From: Furcasterigmium furcatum
Taxonomy: Eukaryota; Ascomycota; Sordariomycetes; Glomerellales; Plectosphaerellaceae
DNA length: 64,000 bases
Assembly: GCA_001599815.1 (NCBI GenBank)
Contig: BCIA01000001.1
Span: 5,088,934 to 5,152,933, forward strand
Direction: 5' to 3'
Below, in pieces: positions 46,118 to 57,810 of this stretch. The notes beneath the pieces are model-generated. The model searched no databases. It was not told the DNA's origin and saw only the letters and a list, made by a program, of their open reading frames with translations. Positions within the stretch are counted from its first letter, which is position 1, and every line of letters starts with the position of its first letter. A program made the position numbers and the translations under genes.

Positions 46118-46716
46118 GGAGGAGGCTTCCAGCTAAGGTAATGACTATGGTATCAGGGATTTGGTGTTGTGCCGGGGGACATGGAAGGGTGAGGACGCAC
46201 GGGAGGCGATTTGTAGTGGAAGAAGAGATGAAGGGGAGGAAGACGGGACTCGTGACGTGATGAATTAGGTTTTTGAGCTGTTCCTTGGAAGGTCAGACAG
46301 AGTCAGGTCCTGAGCTCAGCTCATTCCATCTCGGAGCTTCCAGTTGGGGGGGAGGGGGACGATAGCGGCCATGGGCGGCGAGCTCCCCCTGTTGTAGGTG
46401 CTACCCCGCAGTTGTCCAGGGGGGGCGGGGATCAACTTCTTCGACAAGCCTCCGCAGCTCTTCCCCGCTCGCAATGCCTAAGGCGGGAGTTCGGCGCATC
46501 TGACGCATCCACGGGCTGGACCTGCTGAGCTTCCCTCCAGGGCCTCCACTGAGGCCGGGTGTCCGAGTCTTCTGATCGAGCGAACGGACAAGTGGGCGGG
46601 GGCGATCTTGTGGCATAGGTATTCGATTCAATTCCATGGGTATCAATAGGGCCAGTACACTCCCTCTGCAAACGCCTTGCGCCAGACCTTCGTGCGCCAT
46701 CCAGGTCCGTCTATCC
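46118..46716. other. intergenic
   Basis: About 600 nt between Eaf6 and the peptidase gene (both minus strand). Expected to contain the Eaf6 3' UTR and peptidase promoter. Nothing else supported. Confidence 0.5.
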
Positions 46717-47305
46717 TCACTTGCGCGCCGCGCCAAAATTGATGCGCTTCTTGTTGGGCCCTTGAGATTCGGCCTCGCTGTCCTCGCCGCCGCCCTGCTT
46801 CTTGTTCTTCTTGCCCGCCTTGGACGCATTCCCCCCTGTCGGCGTCGCGGCGTTGTCCTTGAACGACGTCGAGACGGGCGTGGGCGCATGCGACGCGGGT
46901 GTCGAGCCGACCGATCCCGGCGTTGTCACTTCCTGTTCAGTGTCAGCTCGTGCCTACTGTTGACTGAGTCGCTCGTGATGATAGACGCACGCTCCCAGGC
47001 CGATACGAGACGGAGGATCGCGAGAAGACGCGGTTGTGTTCTGTTGTTCCCTGCTTCCGACGCGCCGCGCCGCCGCCGCTCGTGCCCTTGATGTAGTTGT
47101 CGAAGCCGGCGATAATGTTTCCGTGAGGCGTAGACTCGAGATATGTCGCCTCCTTCTGCTCGATCTCGGTCTCCAGCGCAGCCAGCTTCCGGGCGAGCTG
47201 GTTCCGTCGTTCCAGCATGCTCTTGAGCTTCTGCTGTTCCTCCTTGTACATCTGCATCGTGGGGGCGGCAGCGGCCGATGCCCCGGCGGTATTGTTTTCT
47301 GCCAT
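46717..47305 (-). CDS. eaf6: chromatin modification-related protein Eaf6
   Basis: Small subunit of the NuA4 histone acetyltransferase complex (and NuA3 in yeast). Two exons inferred: complement of 46991-47305 and 46717-46932 (176 aa) with a 55-nt intron (GTGCGT...GAACAG). The N-terminal half is a coiled coil (YKEEQQKLKSMLERRNQLA...LAALETEIEQKEATYL) followed by the family signature TPHGNIIAGFDNYIKG and the motif RVFSRSSVSY. The tail is low-complexity Ser/Thr/Pro then Lys-rich (KAGKKNKKQGGG) ending NFGAARK. The frame is open upstream of the chosen ATG, but the coiled coil begins just after it and the upstream part has no family resemblance. Confidence 0.92.
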
Positions 47306-47964
47306 GACGGTAGTGGACGGGCGTCTGTGGTGTGTGGAGAGGAAATCGATGCTGATGGATGATGGCTTGGGCTGGGATGCAATTCTGGCATGGAATTCGA
47401 GAAGGCGTGGCGGGCAGAATCCCGCCCAGACGCCCGGAGCTAGCACGAAACGGGAAGGCGGCCAACCCTCAGGGGTTCCCTCCATTGACAGCGACCTCCA
47501 CAATAATCTCACCAAACTCTCTCTCTCTGTCAGCTCCCTCATTCTCACACCTCAATGCGATGGGAGAACAAGGTGCTCCTCTGCCGAAGCCTCAGTGCTG
47601 CTGCACCGTATCATACGGCTCGCTGTGGTGTTACTCATTAGGGGCCAACTACTTCGGTAAAACAGCCTTCCGTTACTGATATACAACAGCCCTCCGAGCC
47701 TTACTACGATCGAAGCTGCTTGGCACATCGGCCGTACAGCCTGCCCAGAGACTCGTGGAATCCATCTATACCGGTGGCCACGATCTGGCTATTGCCATGG
47801 AGCACTGGTGCGGGATGTGAACTACGTGCTCAAATCAAGTCTTTTCTCGTGCTATGCTCGTATGAGCCTCTAAATGAACCCCGTAGGATAGCCAGAACCT
47901 CCAAGCGCCGCCTGCCCTCAGGCTGAATGAACCGAAACGCCGCGGTGTGGAAACCAGAAACACA
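47306..47964. other. intergenic
   Basis: About 660 nt with no supported gene, holding the Eaf6 promoter and the 3' end of the next minus-strand gene. Confidence 0.5.
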
Positions 47965-48627
47965 TCACAAGCCAAACGCCGCCTTGGTCGCCGCCCAGTG
48001 CTCCAGCCGATCCTCCCCGGCCTCGACGCCGATGCACTCTGTCAGGTACGCCTCGTACCCGGCATCGCCGTGCTTCGCGAGCCCTTCCCTGACGGAAGCC
48101 TCGCACTGCGTCGTCAGGAACCACGCCGCGGAGGCGAAGGAGTACTCGTCCGGCAGGACGAGCGCGAGGACCTCGTTCTTCTGGTCGTCGCTGAGGCCGT
48201 CGCCGCTCGTGACGCCCTCGCCCGCGACGGCGACGGCCTTCTCCCGCAGCTCTGGGACGTCGAGGGCGTACTGGAGGTTGAAGTCGAACATCTGCATGTT
48301 GCGGGTGCCCTGGCCCGGGCGGCCGGGGAAGTGGTTGCGGTTGTACTTGAAGGCGCCGGACTCGAACAGCATGATGTCCACGAGGGCCGCGATGACGGGG
48401 GTGTCGTGGATGCAGAAGCGCTTCATGGCGGCGGCGATGCGGGGGCCTGCCTCGGCGGCGGTGGCGCACTCCTCGGGGAAGTCTGCGCCGGCGCAGGACT
48501 CGGTGGAGGGGTTGGCCTTGAGGATGCTTGCTTGTAGGGAGGAGCCGCCGCGGGCGACGAGGGAGACGGGGGATGCGGTGGCCGTGGCGGCAGCGAGGGC
48601 CATGGCGAGGAGGTTGGTGACTTGCAT
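47965..48627 (-). CDS. secreted protein with lysozyme-like motif
   Basis: Single exon, 220 aa, with signal peptide MQVTNLLAMALAAATATASP. The mature part is a compact, mostly helical domain with several cysteines (C45, C54, C72, then one in TTQC and one in TECIG). The segment LVDIMLFESGAFKYNRNHFP followed by GRPGQGTRNMQ (E89; GTRNMQ 107-112) resembles the catalytic Glu and Gly-x-x-x-Met-Gln pattern of lytic transglycosylases and goose-type lysozymes (ESG...GxxGLMQ). That similarity is my inference; I do not know a characterised homologue. The frame extends 99 codons upstream, but the ATG at 48627 starts the signal peptide. It could be a wall- or bacteria-directed hydrolase, or an unrelated secreted fold. 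Confidence 0.75.
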   Translation of the reverse strand: MQVTNLLAMALAAATATASPVSLVARGGSSLQASILKANPSTESCAGADFPEECATAAEAGPRIAAAMKRFCIHDTPVIAALVDIMLFESGAFKYNRNHFPGRPGQGTRNMQMFDFNLQYALDVPELREKAVAVAGEGVTSGDGLSDDQKNEVLALVLPDEYSFASAAWFLTTQCEASVREGLAKHGDAGYEAYLTECIGVEAGEDRLEHWAATKAAFGL

Positions 48628-49678
48628 ATTGGCTTCCGTATTTTGTGTGGATGAGACTATCTTGTTGGTTCTCTTCTCCACTCGTGTATGAGGAGGGATC
48701 TGTGGGGTCGTGGGTGTCGTGAAGAATGAAATTGAAGTGAGCAGAGCCGTATCCCAGATACGAGCAGAGGTCCTGTTGATAAATGAATCTCGCGAGGGAG
48801 CGTACTTGGCCAGCAGTGGAGTGAGACTCAAGGTATTTTTACGACATCTAAGAGTGGAAAGAAAGAATGACAGGTTACGTGAGCGGGAAGCAAGTAATCG
48901 ACAAGGCGCAGCCAGGGGACTCATCAGAGGGGCAGGGCTGGGTTTATTATAAGTAGCAACCAGCGTCGGCTGCGATGCCAGTCAGTCATCATGTCGAGCC
49001 CCCAGCCCTCCGACTCAGCCGTGCTCCGGGGGTGAGAAAGGGGGCCGCTGCCGCCGCAGGGATGCACTTTTGCTCGGCGACACGGCATCGCGAACCCCCC
49101 TGAACCCACCGCACTGGAGTCCTGTGGCCCTTGCACCGCATCCTTCGCTCACCTCACAGCCACTTGCACGCCGCCGTGTCAGCTCCCCGGAAGATCACCG
49201 CAATATACGCGGAAGGGGGTACAGCGATCGTCCATTTCTGCTGGCCGACGGCCTACTGTGGGTGAAACTGTACCACGTGGACAGCGAGCGAGTAAGGAGT
49301 TCGAAGGGCGCTGTGGTTGCTTGCCCCTTTCATTGGCCGTCAATTGTTGTTAGGCTGCGTCCACTCGGCACTTGGACTCCAGCGGTTGGTTGCACAGGCG
49401 CGATTGTTGGACGAGGTTGAACCCGGCGACTCAGTAAGATTCAGGGGGACTCATCACCGATCAGAGACATGCAACCTCTACAGGTTCATGATCCTCGAGA
49501 AAGATCTGCATTTCTTTTGTGAGCTCCCCACTTCTCATATTTTCTTATTCACTGTTCACCGAGGTACCCAGCCAGCCCAAAGTCCCCGAGGAGTCGAACT
49601 CTCCGCGATCCTCACGAGACTGAGGCTTGTCTCCCTTCCTCCAACCCGGCGCCCCATTCACCTTCTCGCTTTCTCAGC
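48628..49678. other. intergenic
   Basis: About 1.05 kb between two minus-strand secreted-protein genes; should hold the promoter of the upstream-named one and the 3' UTR of the AA9 gene. No other feature seen. Confidence 0.5.
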
Positions 49679-50529
49679 TTACTGCAGAGGCGTGCAGTCA
49701 CCGTCGCTCTCCTGCCCCCACAGGTTGGCAGTATGATCCTCGCACGCGTTGGGCCATGTGACGGGGCCGGGGGCCTGCATCCATCCGGTCAGCAAACATC
49801 TCAAAACCAACAGCAACCAACAACAACCAAAGATTATCTCACCTCGTAAGACTGGAGAGGCGGCCAATAGGGGTTAAACAAAATGCCACTTTCTCTGCCG
49901 TTGTAAACGCCGGGGATCTTAACCGTCGGGCCAGGGACAGCAGCAGGGTCGCCGCCCTCGACCTTCAGCTGGGCGCAGCCGATGTAGAACTGGGCACCGC
50001 CGAAGCTGCCGGCAGCGTGGATGGCGAGGTGCTCGGCGCGCAGGAGGTACTCTCCGGGAGGAGTCTGGGCGGGCAGGGTGAAGGTGAAGTTGTGGATGCC
50101 CCTGGAGCCGGGGAAGACGGCCCAGTCGACGCCGTAGTTGGGGACGATCTCGCGGGTCGTGGCGGCGTAGATCTTGAACCAGTCGCCGTCGCCTAGGTAG
50201 TCCTGGGCAGACGTTCCCGAGGGGGCCTTGGAAAGCCAGACGGCCAGGGGGCCGGGGTGGCCGAGGTCCGAGTTGACGTCGAAGCCGAGCTCGTCGCCGG
50301 CCTGCACCGTGATGGTCTCCGTCGACGCCATGATGGCGGCATCCTGGCCGCCCTGGTTGCAAACCATGTTGTTGGAGGTCACGTCCTCGATGGGGCTGTT
50401 GCTGTTGGTGGTGCGGCGGATGTACTGATAGGGGTTCGTGATCTCGCCGTTGACGATGAGGGACTCGAAGTTGTAGTGCGCCGAGACGCTGGCGGCAGTG
50501 GCCGCAAGGGCAATGAGAGACTGCTTCAT
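49679..50529 (-). CDS. AA9 lytic polysaccharide monooxygenase
   Basis: Secreted copper enzyme that oxidatively cleaves cellulose and related glucans. Exons complement of 49843-50529 and 49679-49774 (260 aa) with a 68-nt intron (GTGAGA...GATGCAG). Signal peptide MKQSLIALAATAASVSA precedes His18, which becomes the N-terminal copper-binding His1. The second copper His is in DLGHPGPLAVWLS (His91), and the conserved AEHLAIH...GGAQFYIGC segment gives the His/Gln/Tyr of the axial site (Q180, Y182). Cysteines C57 and C185 fit the usual disulfide partners. No CBM1 module or linker: the last exon ends APGPVTWPNACEDHTANLWG and a short tail. In these fungi such genes are usually repressed by CreA, but I did not find a clear SYGGRG cluster in the first 200 nt upstream. 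Confidence 0.95.
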
Positions 50530-51801
50530 GGCGGGCAGTAGAGGACGAGAATCGAGGAGGGAGATATTGCCTGTAATTTTTCTTCTCGGGGAGTGTTTAG
50601 AATGCTACCTCAAGGCGAGGCCACAGCTGTCTTATACTCCGGGTCCGACCCTCTGGGATCCTCTCGCCATCCTCATCAGGCTTCCTCCGCGCAAGGAAAA
50701 CGGACTTCTAAGAAGGCACATAGAGCCAAGACCTTCAAATGATAATCCACGTCATGACACTTGCTGTTTCATGAGATTGGCGTTGCCCATTTGCTCGGCA
50801 ATTTGCCTCCATCTCTCGCGCCCCCCCTTTCATCTCGAAAACACCAAGGCATGGCGAGAAGTCGTACGGCCCGAGCTTCTAGTCCCAGTCACATAGACGC
50901 CGACAAACCTAATCCAGCGTACTAATCATGACCATGCGTCCGGATACCCCACGTAGTCACAGCTCGAATAAAGTGCCGAGAGCCGGAGCATCGTCGTCCG
51001 TTCTGCTTGTGTCGGACTGTGAAGCTTGTCCACCCGCGAAAGCGGCAATGATGTGCAGATTTGCAAGACGAGGCGGCTATGAGAGGATATGGAGAACTCA
51101 TCCCTGGATCAGATCTGGTTCTGCGCCGGTCCGCGGGTTCGTCGATCCATGGTCGTCTGCTTGCTGGGTGAGCTTATCTCAACCTGCCCATCGAGACCAA
51201 ATGCCGGGTCTCGATTTGTCAGAAGAACACAAGAGAGAGATACATTTCTCTACTCTCCCGAAATCTCAGAGACGGTATGACTTGGAGATTTCAATTCCGT
51301 GGTGCCCGGGGCACGACTCTGCCTGCCCCGGAGAGCACGGCTCAGCCTCTCGGACAAGTACACTCCGAGCTCCAAGACTCGGGAGGTCATGTGTTGCCCT
51401 TGAAAGCGGCCTTTCTTCCAATCCAGTCGACCTCCCGAGCAGAGATCCAAGGGCCTGGCAGAACGTCCGACCCGCCATGTGCAACGCAATATCATCGGCC
51501 AATTGTCACACTGGTAGGCCGCAGAATTGTCCGAAGATAGTCCACGGAGACACCAAACACACATTGGCCTTTTGGAACATGGAGAGATCGGATCTGCCCG
51601 TATGGAGAGGAATTTGATTCGTGTTCGTACAGCCAGTAGAGATTGTCCCGCCACCTGGCACCCCGTCCTAGCTACCTAGCGTGTGTTCCAAAGAAGTAGG
51701 TATATATCCGCAGTAGACTCCCTCCCCAGCGTTTCCCTCCTCAATTACGTGCATTTCCTTCATAAATCATCGTTATCTCTTCATACTCCCTGCACTCAGC
51801 C
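50530..51801. other. intergenic
   Basis: About 1.3 kb between the AA9 gene start and the 3' end of the Zn2Cys6 regulator, both minus strand; it should contain the LPMO promoter. No gene supported. Confidence 0.5.
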
Positions 51802-54573
51802 TCACCCGGTCGTACTTGGGTTTCCATAATTGTACTGATCCATCTTGTCTTCCTCTGGCACCGACTGCTGCGGCGCTCCCTGGCCCTGGATGAACATGCC
51901 GAAATTGTTGTCAAAACCCCAGTTGGCATTTTGGCTGTAATTCTCAAAGGCGTTCTGTGAGGCGAGTTAGCATATTCCTCCGCGAGCTTGCGAGGGTGTC
52001 ACCTTACCCAGTCGAAGTTTGACCCAATCTCGCCGCCTGCTCCGATGTTCGTGAACATGGAGAATGGCGATTGGGCATTGTTCATCTCGAGGTCCGGCTG
52101 GAAGTTTGGCGTCATCCCCGTGCCCCCGGACATGCTGAAATCCACGTCGTTGAAGTGGATCGGGCCCGGTGTCTGCATGTTACTGAGCATCGCCGCGGTG
52201 TTCGGCGTCATCCCGCCGGAGAGCATGCCCAAGGTCATGGCAGCCGAGTGCTCCGGCTGCATATCCCCGAAATTATTCTGATTTTGTGACTCATTCTTGA
52301 CACCATTGGTCGGGATATCGGGGCTCCGGATCTTGGCGAGGACGATGTCCAGGACCACGGCCGACTTATTTGCCTCGACCGAGGTGTCGGCGAGTCCTTT
52401 CCAGACGTCACGGGTTATCTCCAGCATGCCGATCATGTTGAGCCGTTGCTCTGGCGTCCAAAACGTTGCAGACTCTGATTCACGACGGTCCAGGCTTGCG
52501 GCAGCAACGTTGTCGTGGTGCAGCTCGACCAGAATCAGCGTGGCCGCCAGACCAAAATCTTTGATCGCGTGATGGCCGAGGAGCCACTTCATGGTGCGAA
52601 GCCTGCCGTTAGGCTGGCACTCCCGGTGGAGGGTCACCATGTGCTGGAGTGTTTCCAGTGCGGCCTCAATGGCGGTTCTTCGGGAGTGGGCGTAACGCGA
52701 GTTGTGCCTTGCTCGCCCCATGAAGTTGCGGTGCAGAATACATAAGACCTTCTGGAAGAGAATATCAATGTGAAATCTCGAGACGATCAGGTTGACAGGG
52801 TCCTGCGAATTATCCAGAGGCCGCATCTTGAGATGAGGTGGCAGCTCGCGCTTAAGCTCGTGGAGCTTGGCATCAAACTGGAGAACCTCTTCGTACGAAG
52901 CTGGCCTTCCCACCCGACCTGTGGCGCGGAGAATGTTGCCGAGCTCGATGATGAGCCGGCCCTTGGTGATCATGTACGAGATCGGCGTCGCTTCGGTATT
53001 GGGCCGCGATGGCGGCATGGCCTGAATGTCAGGGCCGAATTCTTCGTCGTAAACGTTGCTCGGTAGCTGCGTATCGCATTCGTCCTCGCGGATCATGTTG
53101 GGCAGTGAGACGTGGTGAGAGGTCATGATATCCATCATCCGAAGCAGTGCCCAGGATCGCCGTCTCATTTCCTGTTTCTCTCAGTCAGCTTGGGGCAATT
53201 CACTAACCATTGGGTGAGGTACTGACCGCTTGGAATGGCGACAGCGAAGTGAAGTACTTGGGATCCCTGTGGTAGCCCATGCGATAGGCAATTCTGATGA
53301 TCAGAGAGCCGATCATCCAGAGTCCCACATCCGCGTCCCACCGAGACAAGTACTCGCTGTGCAAGTAGAGCACCATCGTCTCCACGGTGTACTCGCCTGG
53401 TTTTGTATAGTCTGCTTCGATCAAGCACTGCACCGTACGTAAGCGGTACTCGGCTGCAACGTCCAGAGTTCTGCCTTTCCACTCAGGGGGCTCATCGCCA
53501 ATCTTGTTGTGGCTCAATACGGCCAGGGTCAGAACGGAGTAGAGCAGGCCAAGCCACATGACCCGTGTCTTGGACGGATCCTCCCAGTGCTTCTCGAGCT
53601 GCCGCTGGAACGTTGGCGCATGGACAATGTTGACCGCATCGTCCATGGAGTTGAAATACCGTGCGCACAAGGCGCAAACAGTCGTCTTGGAGGGTAGACC
53701 AGCGCGCAGCTCGGCCTCGGTTGCTCGAGGCGGACCGAGCAGCAATGTCGGCCCTTCTCGTGCGCTCGCGGGCTTCGAGGAAGCAACCCGCTCATAGCTG
53801 TTCTGGATATCCTTCTTATGGGTGACAAAGTAGTTCTTGACCTCCGCAATGTCAGCCAGGAGCATGTGGAAATGCTCCTGTCCAAAGTACATGAGCTTGC
53901 CCTTGTCTGCGTCGACTTTGAGCATTCCCAGAGACGTCGCGATGGATTCGTCCACGTCGCTATCCTCTTCATCGTCGTAGGGATCTGGTTTCGCCGAGTT
54001 GTTGCTGTTAGGGCTGGGGCCTGTCGCCGAAGCAGGACCGGAAGCCGAACCCGTCGTCGTGGTCCCTGTTGTTGTTGTGGACCTCCGTGAGGTCGCTGCG
54101 ACAGCAGAGTCGGCCGTTGCTTGATCTACACCGCCCTCCCCTTGCATGAGCGATAGCACGAGATTTTCGAGTCGGTCAATGCGGTTCTGCATGTCATCGG
54201 GGGTTGTCGCCGCCTGGTTCTGTGCCTTTTTTCGAGACACAGGGGTCGCGTACGAACATGCGGAGGCATCGCCGCCTTCCCGCTTCACACAGTTGCTGCA
54301 GGGGTGTCCTCGGTCGCATTTCCTGATGATGGTCAGCATCAGCTCCGGGCCACAATAAGCGGGCATTGAGTTGGTGGGGGTTAATCTCACAATCTGCCAT
54401 TCTAGTTAGCAACCAAGTCGGGAGAAGCGGTGAATGAGTAGGGAGAAGACAACGCACTTTCTTGTCCGGCACGGATAGCAGCTCAGGGGTACACGGTTCC
54501 TCTTCCTGACAACACGGAACTGCTCCTCGGGGGAGCGCCCAGATGATGAGGTTTCAGGGGGCGTGGGCGTCAT
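51802..54573 (-). CDS. Zn2Cys6 transcription factor with 3-nt microexon
   Basis: Fungal-specific zinc-cluster regulator, 843 aa. Exons inferred: complement of 54458-54573, 54391-54393, 53227-54322, 52008-53171 and 51802-51954. The Zn cluster is SCYPCRTRKLKCDRGHPCSNC with a further Cys at about 62, N-terminal as usual. It is split by two back-to-back introns (64 and 68 nt) around a 3-nt exon, ATT. Without this exon the C-x6-C spacing becomes C-x5-C. A leucine-containing coiled coil follows (MQNRIDRLENLVLSLMQ), then an acidic/Ser linker and the fungal TF domain (VCALCARYFNSMDDAVNIVH...EMRRRSWALLRMMDIM, with the typical RRRxW motif). The C-terminus is Asn/Gly/Met-rich. Target genes are unknown. 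Confidence 0.88.
54391..54393 (-). other. 3-nt exon of the Zn2Cys6 gene
   Basis: On the minus strand the order is AA|GTGCGT...GCTAAC...GGCAG|ATT|GTGAGA...GCTGAC...ATCAG|GAAATGC. Both flanking introns have donor, branch site and acceptor. Joined, they encode K-L-K-C, giving the canonical Zn2Cys6 spacing. Confidence 0.7.
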
Positions 54574-56973
54574 GGTGAGTGCACGTGTCGTGTGAGATGC
54601 GAATATCTCTCAAGAGAAAAGGGGTCGTCTTAGGCCGCAACAACGAATGTTGGGGGCAGAGCTTTGTGTAAGAGCAGGGGTGATGGCTCTGGTCTGGACT
54701 CGCTGGTGTGCTCCGCCTTGGTGAAACTGGGGTACACAAGATGATATACCAATGAGTAGGTTGCGATGTCGTGGTTTAAATGAGGCTGGGCAAGATATGT
54801 ATGGCAACGACTTCCGGAGGTGGTCGTGAGTAAGCGCGTGCGTCAAGGCGGGAGGTTTGGTAGGATAGGCGAGGCCTGATGGGCGGCTGCTGCAGCCGCA
54901 GGTCAGCCGGGGTGCAGTCGTTGAAATTGTTTGCTGCGACACAGAGTCAACATCTCTTCTCTTCTCTCTATGCGACGGATCAGAAAAGGGGTGCCCAGGC
55001 ATGATGCGCGCGATTTGCCACTCATGGGAATATTCGAACTTACGTTGGAGAAGATGGTTGCGGACAGCCGTGAATGCAGTGGTTGCCTGCCCCTCACTGA
55101 AAAGTAGTGGAATGTTCGGGATCGTCGATCTTGTCGTCTTCTCGGAGCTCTGGCCCAGGCGAGTGTCGAGGCGCAACGAGATCAATTATACACGCAGCGA
55201 TGGCAGCGAGACTGGCGCAGGTCGAGGAGGATTGGGGGAAAAGGGCGACAGGAGAGAAAGGGAAAAAGAAAGAGAAGGAAGAAGGTTGAAGAGATGGTGA
55301 TGTCGACCCTTGGACGAGGGAAAGAGCGATGGATGCGCAAGCCGTGGTTCCCGGGTGTGTCTTTAGCCCAGGATTACACATCCAACAGGCATTTTGCGCC
55401 CGTCAGCATCTCAGGACAACGCGCCGGGGGCAGCGTTAGCGCTACTACTGGAGGACTAAACGACATGTGCAGTGCCCTAGCAGGGGACTTTGGGGCCGTC
55501 AGTGCTCTGGCCTGAATGCTTGTACCCTCTCGTCCTTAGGTCGCCCGCAGAACCGCCGGAAGCATCCCGGTCTGGAAGTACAGGAACCCACAGCGGGCAA
55601 GCACTGAGCGTCGAGTATCTTGCTACCAGACTTGGCCCTATCCTCTGGGCCGCCGTTGCTCGGGACTGGCTAGCTCTCTGCTAGGGCTGATGTTGCCTTC
55701 GGGTTCCTCAACCCCAAGTTGCCAGTTTGTCTGATGATACTGCCCTTCGTCCGTTGGGATGGAACACAGGTAAGGTGAGTTGCAAAGCTGGAATCTGCGA
55801 CAACCCTTCAACACGACTGAGATAACAGCCATTGCGCGCATCCGCCGGCGTGTTCAGTACCTACCGAGTAAGCTGTACTGTACACATCAGCAATGCGCTC
55901 TAGGCTCATCATTGTCATGATACAATACTGAGATACAAGCGCCTCGGCATCACCCGCCATCGCAAGACATGATGCATACTTCTGTGACCCTGGGGGTGAG
56001 AGTACCTGCATCGGCATGCAGTACACGTGCGCAATGAAGGCTTAGACCCTGAAAATCGAGTCCCAAGGCAACGACCATGACGAGTCTTTGCCCGGTCTCC
56101 CCTGAACGGAGTCTTGGGAGGTGGGATTCTCGATGTTGAACCCCAAATACGCTCGGAGTTAAGACCTTAACTCCAGAACTCCGCCTCTCCAAGCAAACTG
56201 GCTCACGAAAGCCACCAGCCCAGCCCAGTCACCCACACGCAGCCCTGCCTTGCCTACCCACGGGCCTCTCGAACCCTACAGCGGGCAGTCTGTCGGCGCC
56301 TACGGGCGCCCCTCCCCGCAAAGCTTGTCCTCCTGCCCCCCCAGTGCTCGATTTCCGCTCCGGCTCCGCGGGCTGCTCCGCGGCCTGTCTGAAGGCACCG
56401 CACCCGAAGCACTGATGAGCGGATAATCCACGCTCTCAGAGTTCGTCGGCCTTGCCGGCGTGACTCACGCCCTAGATTCCCATCAAGGGGGGGACCCTCT
56501 AAACCAATATTTAGGCCTGCATCATGACGTTGTCTACTTGAAGCCGTTGCTGAACTCACACCCCCTTCCACGACAACCTCACCGTTGACGCCACAACGCT
56601 TCACCGAGAAATCGATGGGCTTATCAGATCTTGTACTGGTCGTCTATTCGTTCGTTCCAACGGACTTCACTAAGTCTCGTGTAAAATTGTGGACTGCTCA
56701 ACGTGACCCTTTTTCTTGTGGACAAATGTTGGGTTATTCCAGCCTTCTTCATCCGTTACGATAGCGCCCCTTGCACCCATCCACCTGTCCATGACGCCTT
56801 AAAAGCAAGAGTGGACGGTCCACCACCGGGACCTGTCCCCAAGGAGCCCCAGCGCTGTTGACTTACCTCCCCAGAAGAATTCAGCATCATTGTCCCATCC
56901 CAGGTCGGGGGTTGGTGAAAGTCGGCCACTTGGACAACTGCAGAAGCCGTTGGAAAAATGGGTGTTATCGAAC
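54574..56973. other. intergenic, gene-poor
   Basis: About 2.4 kb with no supported gene. The first part is the promoter and leader of the Zn2Cys6 gene. Around 56974 lies the 3' end of the glutaredoxin gene. Frames such as 54610-55185 (minus) have no domain signal. Confidence 0.5.
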
Positions 56974-57810
56974 TCAGGCGGCAGCCACGTCTCCGTTCGC
57001 CTTGACCTGGTAAGGGGTCAAGAATTCGGGGTCATTCTCGATCTCCTCCTTGACCTGCAGCGGCCGTCAGTACGAATGTTGGTTGTTCAGAAACGCGGAT
57101 ATGGGACTCACGATATCCAACCCACCCACCAGCTCGCCCCCGATCCAGAGCTGGGGGAACGTCGGCCACTCCGCATACTCCTTCAGGCCCTGTCGCACTT
57201 CGTCGTCCGCCAGGATGTTAAAGAACCCGTACTTGACAGAGTTCTCCCGCAGGATAGCAACAATCTGCCTCGAGAAGCCACACTGGGGCTCGCTCGGTGA
57301 CCCCTTCATGAACAGCATCACGGGAGCGGCCTTGACGAGGTCCTCCAGCCTCTTGAATAGCTCCTCCTTGGCCTTTACCGGGTCGACCTCCTCAACCGGA
57401 GCTGTCGCCTGAGCGGGCGCAGATCCGACGCCGGGAGCGGCCCCCGCAGATGCGGCACCAGCGGTATCGTTGGCGTGGGTCTCGATCGCGTTGCGGACCT
57501 TGACGGCGCTGCTACCGCTGACGGTCTCTACGACCTTGCCGTTGCGGATCAGGACGAGGAAGGGCACGGCAGTGACGTCGTAGGTTTCGCTGAGGTCGCT
57601 AAGCTCCTCGGCGTTTATGGAGACCCAGGAGGTGTTGAGAGGGTCGGCCACGGGGTAGTCAGCGGCAAGTGTGGTCAGGACGGTGTTCATCTGGGCGCAG
57701 GGGGCAGCCCAGGGAGCGTGGAAGGAGACGATGAGGAGGGTCGAGGGAGGGAGGGAGGCCACATGGCTCTCCCACTCGGAGTAGCTCGAAATATCTTTGA
57801 TGGTCGACAT
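56974..57810 (-). CDS. monothiol glutaredoxin Grx3/Grx4
   Basis: Cytosolic/nuclear Fe-S glutaredoxin that carries [2Fe-2S] clusters and in fungi helps regulate iron-responsive transcription factors. Exons complement of 57112-57810 and 56974-57054 (259 aa) with a 57-nt intron (GTGAGT...CTGCAG). Residues 1-110 are a thioredoxin-like domain with the motif HAPWAAPC (residues 31-38) instead of WCGPC. An Ala/Pro-rich linker follows, then the glutaredoxin domain (about 145-259) with the monothiol active site CGFS (177-180), the WPTFPQLWI cis-Pro motif and GGLDI. The second exon completes the fold (VKEEIENDPEFLTPYQV). The ATG at 57810 starts the thioredoxin domain directly; the frame runs 48 codons further upstream but that part is likely leader. 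Confidence 0.94.
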
